From: Sitta carolinensis | Taxonomy: Eukaryota; Chordata; Aves; Passeriformes; Sittidae | Direction: 5' to 3' | Assembly: GCA_032173965.1 (NCBI GenBank) | Contig: CM063295.1 | Location: 2,852,001 to 2,916,000, forward strand | DNA: 64,000 nt | Shown: positions 36,801 through 64,000 of the stretch, one piece after another | Layout: each line of letters starts with the position of its first letter | Position numbering within the stretch: the stretch's first letter is position 1 | The notes under the pieces: generated by a model | Seen by the model: the letters and a program-made list of their open reading frames with translations, nothing else | Database searches by the model: none | What the model was told of the DNA's origin: nothing | Made by a program: the position numbers and the translations under genes

Positions 36801-39800
36801 GTTTAAATGAGTTAAATGTGTGCTGAAATAGTGTCTGGGATCACTCGTTCCTGAAGAGGGTGCAGACCCATGCAGAGCACTGAGATGACTGTGCTTTGAG
36901 GCTGCTGGGCCCCCACAGGGCTCTGCTGGCTCAATCCAGGCACCACTGAGCCAACAGGGAGCTGTGGTTAACTTAACCAGGGTGCAGGAACAAGGCTTGC
37001 ATAGATGATCCTTCCTCTGGTAGCTGGTCATGGATCTCTTGGTGGAAACAGCTCCTTTGGAGGACTGGGCAGTGCTCTGCTGGCTTCCCTAAGCAATGGG
37101 AATGCTGCTTAGAGCTTGGGGTGCCATCACTGGAGCTGTTGGCAGGTATCTCATCATGCTATGCCCCCGTGGAGCCTGTGACAGGCTGTGACCAGACTTT
37201 TAGGATGTGGCTGCTGGAACTGTGGTCACTGGATGTGGTGGTGAAGCCGCAGGGTGTGTTCATGGAGGAACATAAACAGGGTGAAAACACCACAGTGCTC
37301 CAGAAGGTTCCACTGCTCCCCCCTCGCTCTGGGTTGGTTCCTGTGCAGGCTGCTGGGATCTCAGTAGGTTGCAGGTGGCTCTGGGCTGGGTTTGCTCTGG
37401 AAGCTGGGGTTGGAGGTCACTCATTGCCCGGGCCCTGGGTGCTGCAGACCTGCCTCTGTCATCTGGGCCCCACGTGCTGAGGAGCTGGAAGAGGCCCCTC
37501 TGCCCAGCCTGCTCTGCTTGGCTCCCACCTGGCTCCCTGTGGGTGCTCCAGGCCCTGGGTGTGCAGGGGAAGCTCCTGCCTTAGGAGCCCCTCTGTGGAA
37601 CCTGCTCGGGTGTGAGGCTTGGCTGTCAGCTCTGGAGAAATCTGTGGGTGGTTTGGATGTTTTCCCATCTAATGACCCCACCAAAAAATTCACCCTGCCT
37701 CTGGTGGTATGGTAGTATTTTATTCTTGTTGCACTCAACACCTGCACTGAGGGTGCTTCTCAGAAGATTTAGAGACACTGAACCCACCACCTCCCTGGGA
37801 TAATTGTTGGCTTCCCACAGTGCTACAAATCTGAGTTTTTGGCCATGTTTTCTACAATCCCTTCAAACTATACTGTCTTGAGAAGCAGTCCAGTCATCTG
37901 GCTCCAGCTGCTCTGTTTGTTCCTGCTTCTTCCCCTTTCCTTCTGCTGGCACAAGTGTTTGTGGAGCCATGTGGGAAGGAGCTGGGGCTGGAACGAGCCA
38001 TTTTCTCTGCTGAGCTCATGTGGGCCAGTTCCCAGTGTGGATCACCCAACAGCTGTGGGGATACTGGTGCCAGCAAGAGGAGGAGGGCAGCACACAGGGC
38101 TGGGTCACTGCTTCTTCTGTTGGCTTTCATCTTTTTCAAGTGTCTGAGACATCATTTTAGCTTGAATTTTGAGCACTGGTTTCTGAGTTCTTGCTACTAT
38201 TTTGCCCTTTGTCTGCTGCAACAAAAGGACCTTCAAGATCAGCCTGTTGCTTGTGAGTGTTTGCATGTTGCAGTTGGGGGTCATCTTTTAACCTGTATTT
38301 GAAGGAGTTCAGCTACAGATCTGGGGACTAACAGAAATCAGAAGAGGTTTTTGAGCTTCCTGTTTTTCCTCTCTCTTCTATATGAGGGCACTACACCTTC
38401 AGGTCCCACGTGAAGCTGCTTTGAAAACTTTTAATGCTGGTGTTCAAGTAGGAACTCATTTTTGTTTGATTTCCATCATGACCTTCATGTTTTTCTGAAA
38501 ATCAAGAAAAGCAGTTGCTCCAAGGGATATCAGGTCTCCTTTCTTGATCATGGGTTTGACTCATGTACATTCAGACTTCACTGGCAGATGTTTTCATCAC
38601 CTGTGCTTAAACCCCTCTGCCTCTGTATGCAGCCAAACCTTTTCCAAGCTCAGTGGGTCCCAGCTGAAGCTTTGCACTTCTGCTGTGCCTCTTTGAATAC
38701 CATCCCTCTGCAAGGCTTTGCAGGAAATACCAGCCCACTGTAGCTTCCCATTTCCTGTCTAGGGGTCTGCCTGGCCTCTTCCAAACCGGGCAGTTTTGGT
38801 TGGTATTTCTCAGCTAATTCAATTAAGTGGCTCATGGTGAGATCCCCAGTGGGGATGGAGTAGGAGGGCAGTTTCACACAGGCAGGGGACAACAGCTGGG
38901 ACCTGTATTTGATGTCTCACCTGAGCTGCTGTCATGCTGAGCCATCACTGAATAGGTTGGTCCTGCCCTTCCTCTCCGGGTTGCACAGGGCTTATCTGAA
39001 ATTGTCTGAGCCTCTTCAAGATGCCAGATCAACAGGAAATAATTTACTGGGGTTACTTTGTGCTGGTAAAGCACCTTGTAGTAGCTCAATGGAGTAAGGC
39101 AAGCCTGCTCCCTGGGCAACAGCTAGCTGGCAGATGGGTTTGCTTGTGAGCCAACCAGAGCCCTGAGGAACTGTTGCCTGTGTGATTTGGTGCAGGCTCC
39201 TGGAAGCAGCCTCAGCCTCTACGAGCACTCAGGCAGAGCCTGTGCATGGCAGAGAGCAGCGAGGGGGACAGTGGGGCGTGTGTGGGAATGGCAGTGCTGC
39301 CAGCTCCCTGCAGGGCAGGGCTCAAAGGGCAGTGTGTCAGTGTGTCCTGTGCTCAGAGCTGCTTGGACTGCTCAGACCCAGCTTCTGCTGTGGCAGCCTG
39401 CGGATCTGCAAAGCCTTACAGCATTTCCCAGCTCAGCAGCCAGTGCTGGGAAAGCAGGAGAGGGCCCTGAGCAGTGCTGATGGCCTTGTTTAATTTCTCA
39501 GATATTTTCTTAGGGTGGACAGTGGTGGTGGTCTCAGCCAAAGCTTGGGTGTTGCTGTGCCCTTAACAGCTTTCCCCGAGAGTGCAGAGCTGCAGGCCTG
39601 TCCCACCTTCCCCGTCCCTGCCTGCCCTCAGCTCCTCCATCTGGCCTGTTTCACAGGGCTGGCTCCCGCCTGCTGTTGGGGATATTGTTTGTAACTCCTT
39701 GGGTCTGATCCATGCTAGATGGTTTTATTGGCAGCCACGAGACTGAAACCCCACTGCTCTTCTGCTCCTTGGACTTCCTGCCTTTTCCCTGCTGTGCCAG

Positions 39801-42800
39801 CAGCAATCCTCCTGGAGAGAGAGGCACAGCCAGGAGCTGGCTCCTCTGGCTCTCCTGTCTGGAGAGCTTGTTGAGGAGCCCGGTTCCTTTGCTGTGTCCA
39901 CCTGGATTCCTGTGCCTCAGCCAGAGCAGCTGCATGCACAGACCCCTTCAGGTACATGGGACTTGCCTGGGACTTTGTGCAGCAGGCACTGTAAATGCAA
40001 TTTTTGCAGTGATGGGGTTTGAAAAATGGAGGAAAGCAGCTGGAGTCTGACCACAGAACGTGGTGACTGGATTGCAGCAGGATAACCCCGGTGTCTGTTA
40101 CCTCCTGGGGGTGTCTGTAGGAGCATGCACGCACTGTGCTGGAGAGTAGCAGTGGTGTTGGAAAAAGCAGATGCTGTTTGTTTGTGTGGTAGTGTTGAAT
40201 TAAGTTGGGGTTTTGTTTTGTTTTGGTTTTTGTTTGGAATGTTTCTTGGGGGAAAAATGCTAGCTTTATTTTAAATGGGAATGCTGGTAAAATGGAGATT
40301 TTGGAAGAAAAGAAATCAGCATGGGAATAGCTTCAGTTGTCTGTTTAAATGGAAGGATGGCCTTTCTTTGAAATGACTGTGCAAGCTTCTAAATGTATTT
40401 AGGATGCCTGTCAGTTTTAGGAACATACTCAGGCTTCTGGACAAAGCTTTTCCTTCGCTCTCTGGGTCAGTAGATTTCACTAAGCAGCTTTCCTTGATCA
40501 TGTGCCAACTTTGGTATTTAATGTGCTCTCCCCCTTTCTTAGCCGGACCCACAGCACAGTGGATTTACCTTTCATTCTGGTTCTGTGACCTTGTTTTGGC
40601 ACAGACCTTTTGAAGATGAATTTCCCAGACAATCTGCTATTGATACATTTTTCTTTTGTTTATTTTAATTGAAATGGACATTATTAATAATTTTTATGCT
40701 GCTACCAGGTGATCAGTTAGAAGAAGCTAGATTTGCAAATGCCTCGCATTCAGCCTTGTATTGGCATGTTCCTGGGTTTTGTGATGCTGGTGGAACAGAG
40801 TCCAAACTAAGGAAGCCAAGGAGAGAGGTCTGAAATAGCCCCTATATGAGGACTGAGCTTTTGGCTGTGGGTGTGGGAAGAAGGGATGGTAGGAAGAGCA
40901 TGAAGAGATCTGTTGAGTCAGGACTTGCATGGAGAAAGACGATAGGGAAAAGCTGATCACTCGTCTAGTCCAAGAACTACAGACCAACAAGTGAAGCCAG
41001 GAAATGGCAGGGTTGCAGATGAGCTGGAGCAGGCTTGTCACACAGCACGTGTTTCAGCTCTGGAGCTTTGTCATGAGCAGTTATGAATACTAGAAGTTTG
41101 CCTGGATTAAAAAATGAGTTGGGTGAATTCTGGAATAATAACCACTGGATGGATATAGAGATCAATACAGAACTGTTACATGTGAAGACATTTCTGGCAC
41201 AAGAAGCCTGTGAGTTATTCCTAGCACGTGCCATGGCTCTGTCCTGGGAGATAGGACTGTTGAGTGATCCTGTTCTGCTATCCTGTGCCAGGCATCCTCA
41301 GTTGGAAATGAGATACTGGCTTTAGAGTGACACTGAGCCTGACCCTGCGTGGCTGTGCTCGTGTGTGTTCCCATCCTGCTGCTGTTGGTGGCCTCTTGAC
41401 AGTACTGAGAAATTGGGATTGATGGTATGGGACCATTCAAACAAAAGATGTATCAATGAAGTCAACTTTGAAACAAAACCCACTGGCCTGATGAAATACA
41501 TGGACACTGGAACCTGAAACCCTAAAAGTAACCAAGGGGTCAGTGTGAAACTCAGCAAGTGCTTTCACTGCAGTGCTGAGACAGAAATTTGCAGCACCTG
41601 GGGTGAGGGCAGGTGTAATAAGGGGTGTTAGCTGCTGTGCAAAGGCTGTTGGACCCTGTGGCTGTACATCTGTGCACACAGCTCTGCACTGGTGCTCATC
41701 TCATCTATTTATCTTATATTCACCTGGATCCACAGTCAGGCTCCCCGTTAACCCCCTGGAGTCCTGTCTCTCGTGACCATACCCTTTGTGGCCCCTTTGT
41801 GGCCTTTTTGTGCCTGGGGCAGAGGCAGTTCCCTGACCTGTGCTGTGGCTGATTATTCATACAGAATTCACAGTGCTTGCCCTGGCAGGGCCTGATCCAG
41901 TCTTAGGTGTTTGTAGGGTTTATTTTTGGACACTCCAAATTCCCACAAAGGGAGTTGGGAATGCCAAACAGCTCTGTTTTCACTGCACTCTTAATGGGAA
42001 GTGAACCTGTTAGTGAGTAAAGAAGTTGAACTGGTAGAGGGATTTGTTCCTATTTACTCTGTATGCAACCACCGTGGAAACTCACCTGAGGTGTAAATCC
42101 TAAATACATTTAGACAAATATTATATATGTGTTTTTATGCTTTACTACTGAAAGAACTCTTTAACTGCTGAAGCTGGGAGAAAGCAGAGCAGTCCATTCC
42201 TCTGTCAGAACGTGAATTTCATCTTGAGATCTTCACCTTGCCTTAAGTACAAAGCTGAGTCAACTTTGGGGATAATTGTAAGGCCACAGCCTTGACCCCT
42301 GTGTGTGCATGCCCTGTCCTCTTTGGCAGGTGTGGGACACCCTGGAGATCCTGTGAGCTACTCTGCAAGGGTGGCAAGGGAACCAGTGAAGACACGTGGA
42401 CATCACTGTCTGCGGTCTGTGGCAATTCAGGAGGGGAAACTCAGAACAGATTTAATCGGAAGTCTTTCACAGGGTTTCACATTATTGCAGCAACTTTCGG
42501 GCAATACAGGCGTGATTCATCCTCTGCCTTCCTGGCTTGGCCTCACTGATTGATGAAGCTGCAAATCCTACACATTTGTATTCTTTGCACCCAGAGCTTC
42601 TGCTCACAAAGGCAGCTCTGTAGGTAGACAGGAAGATGTTGAGTGATGTTGGCTCAGTGGTGAGATGCTGGAAAAAGCAGAGTTGCTACTTCAGAGGCTC
42701 TGAATTTGCCCTTGAAGGCACAGGAAGGAGGCTCTTGAGTTGTGTGAAATAGGTTGTGTTTGGTCATGCCAGAGTGGTGGCTCTGTCTCTCTTGGCTGGT

Positions 42801-43524
42801 CTCTGATTAGGGCACCTCGAGGAGATGTTATGTTTATAATCCTCAGGGGTAAATGCTGAAGCTCTTTGCTGGAGTGTTCAGGTATGAGAAATCTGCTTTG
42901 CTTTCTGACCTCACCATGAAGACAAATTTGCAAGACCTTTCAGTAAATCGTGTGTCATAGCAGATTTACTCATACCAAGCACAGGCAGGAGTTCCCCTAA
43001 TACTGTTGTTATCTTATAGGAAGTTAGAACAGTTGTATTTTTAGCCACCCCTGCAGCTCTGTGGGGAGCAAAGGAAGGATTTGTGTCCCTCTCATGCACA
43101 GCACTGCATCTGTGCAACAGGACTGTGCTGCATGTATGAAGGGCATGTCTGTACAGGCTAGATCATGAATTCCCAGACTTTTGGGGGCCTGTGGTATTTG
43201 CTGAAACCCAACCTTCATCCACCTACAGCTGAGTCCTCCCTTTCTGTCGTTCCGGCTCAGCTGAGCACGGCGCTCCTGGCAGCCGGCCCAGCTCGCGCGA
43301 CTGAACCAGCAGCTGGCCTTCAGCTCCTTTTAGATGAGATTCTCTCCTAGCCCAATCCACATCATCCCCCACTCCCATTTGTTGACCTGCTTCCCCCCTG
43401 CCTGCCCCCCTGCCTTGTATCCTTTGCGATGGTGCAGTTCCCTTTCCAGAGCAGCTGCAGGGAGCTGTGGGAATATGGTGGAAATGCCCCGCAAGGCAGC
43501 GCACGTTTCGGAGAACCAGTGCCT

Positions 43525-43682
43525 AATTTAGGTTGGGAGGTACCCGTGCAGGTTGACTGGCTCAGCCACTGCAAGGCTGGGATAATTCAGGGAGCTCAGG
43601 GCCTTGTTTTGTTGTGTGCCAAGTGTCTCTGAGGGTGGAGATCACTCTGCCTCTGGTCCTGGCCTAGGATTTGGCCTCTCTC
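43525..43682 (-). mobile_element. CR1 LINE fragment
   Basis: In the complement orientation the phrases 'ttaggttgggaggtacc', 'gctcagggccttgt', 'agtgtctctgagggtggagat' and 'cactctgcctctgg' follow the CR1 3' region. It is diverged and truncated, within RHBDF1 intron 1. Confidence 0.75.
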
Positions 43683-44035
43683 AAGGAAGAATCCTTCCGT
43701 GTTAAACTCACTCTGCATTTAAAATAAACGGGCTGTGTTAGCACTTTAAGAACACTAAGTTTTAATTCTAACAGAGTTTTTCTCCTACCTCCTGTCAAAG
43801 CATGTGTGCTTGCTGATTTAACTGGTTGCTTATTCCGTCTGTCCACTGTGGTGAAGAGGCTGGGGCCCTTGATTATTTTTGTCCCCTATGGCTAAGGGCC
43901 ATAGGCCAGGCTAGGGCCATGCAAGGAGAGAGCCAAGAGGGAATGGAATCTGTTGTCCCATTCAGCACACTGCTTCCCACTGTTCACTTGAAGTTGTGTG
44001 TATGTGATAGAAGAGGAAGAAATACAAACTTCTAG

Positions 44036-44100
44036 CGTAATTTAGGTTGGAAAGTACCTGGGGAGGTATCTGAGCTGCTCTGCCTCCAGTGAAATCTGTT
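44036..44100 (-). mobile_element. Short CR1 LINE fragment
   Basis: The 'aatttaggttggaaagtacctggggaggt' phrase is the usual start of a complement-oriented CR1 3' end. Only about 65 bp are recognisable. It lies about 350 bp from the previous CR1 piece, so the two may be parts of separate insertions. Confidence 0.6.
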
Positions 44101-44930
44101 TTCTGAATTGTCTCTCTGAGTTTGCACAGTGAAGTGAGTGCCAGCCTGAAAGACTCCTGTGGTCCCAGGCAGGAGGGCAAAACTGCAGCAGAGTGGGCAA
44201 GATGACAGCGAGTCACTCTGCTCACTGCAGCGTTTTGATTACACAGCGGGTTTTATTTAAATACCATATCATTATTATTTATGTATGAAAACCACTCTTA
44301 GTTCAGGATTAGTGCCAGTTCTCTAATGTTCATGCTCTACTGGTATTGCTCTGTGCACTGTAATTGTGTTTCTAGAAAATCACTACATTTAAAAGAGACT
44401 AGAAACAATGATGACAAACGGCCACTTGTTAATTGCTAAGTGGTAGGTGGGTTGGAAAGTGTGGTGCTTGGCTTTGGGTGGGCAGAAAAGGGTGTCTGTG
44501 AGTAACGAGATGGTTTCAGAGGGAGGTCAGTGGCTTTTGGTACTGCAGTGACTTAGCTGGTTGGTCTGGATCCAGATCTCATTAAGATTTTATTCATGGC
44601 TGTTCTTAAGGAATCTGGATCTCACAGTAGTCTCAGCAAAAATCTTAATGGAAGGCAACTCAAACTTGTGACTGCAGTCTCTGAATCTGGCCCGAGGTTC
44701 TGTGTCCTCTCAGTGTCAGGTGCTGAATGACCAGTGTGGGCACAAGCTGTGACCCTGAGCCCACAGGAGGCACTTTGGGAATTTGTCCCAGCTGGTGCTG
44801 GGAGCTGTCAGTCACAGCTGGGAGGAGAGCCCTCTGCCCACCCTGGCAGCACGGGCTGTGAGGGCTGAGCCAGATTCCCTCCTGACTCTGGTGTGTCCCC
44901 TCTCCTAGGCCTGAGGACAAGCGTGGGACG

Positions 44931-64000
<19,070 letters not shown>

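Larger units (their letters stand above)
30693..44908 (+). other. RHBDF1: RHBDF1 intron 1
   Basis: A 14.2-kb first intron from donor GTGAGT to acceptor CTCCTAG. No coding exon was found in it. It holds a 37-base T run (32314-32350), T-rich (GTTTT)n stretches near 33.8 and 40.2 kb, two CR1 fragments near 43.5-44.1 kb and a small cluster of CpGs near 43.24-43.31 kb. Large first introns of this kind often house enhancers. Confidence 0.65.

Noticed and set aside
43240..43315. Small CpG cluster in intron 1 considered as an alternative RHBDF1 promoter
   Set aside because: Only about 75 bp, with no good first-exon donor or other promoter signal next to it.

Overview
The window looks like bird nuclear DNA. 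It has compact vertebrate-style genes with GT-AG introns, two unmethylated-looking CpG islands, a few truncated CR1 retrotransposon 3' ends (the typical avian repeat), and very little other repeat content. There are no operons, rRNA, CRISPR arrays or phage-like regions. Nothing in the sequence fixes the species.

Layout. (1) At 1-6.6 kb is the 5' end of a minus-strand gene that I read as MPG (alkyladenine DNA glycosylase). One coding exon (1297-1519, start codon at 1515) encodes the N-terminus and the beginning of the catalytic domain. Its likely promoter is the CpG island at about 5.99-6.60 kb, which is built largely of short GC-rich tandem repeats. (2) From 6.6 to 30.1 kb lies about 23.5 kb without a recognisable gene. 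It carries four CR1 fragments, some simple repeats and a few candidate transcription-factor sites. (3) At 30.13-30.92 kb is the CpG-island promoter and the noncoding first exon of RHBDF1 (iRhom1). (4) Intron 1 spans 14.2 kb (30.69-44.91 kb). (5) From 44.93 to 63.55 kb are sixteen constitutive coding exons of RHBDF1 on the plus strand. All junctions are GT-AG and all phases match. They give 718 codons, covering the cytoplasmic tail, the first membrane span, the cysteine-rich iRhom domain and the next two spans. The remaining C-terminal part (about 140 residues by comparison with human iRhom1) lies beyond the right edge.

The divergent MPG-RHBDF1 pair is the arrangement known from the flank of the vertebrate alpha-globin locus, where NPRL3 and the globin genes lie beyond MPG (here, off the left edge). 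That supports both gene calls.

Most interesting observations: an in-frame 105-bp cassette exon of RHBDF1 (49258-49362) with two consensus 14-3-3 motifs in its peptide; a 50-bp cluster at 11204-11253 in which inverted CACCC boxes flank a fused GATA/AP-1-NF-E2 site; a 10-bp-period array in the MPG promoter island; a perfect 16-bp-arm hairpin in RHBDF1 intron 7; and coding-like but broken or unrecognised reading frames around the MPG exon.
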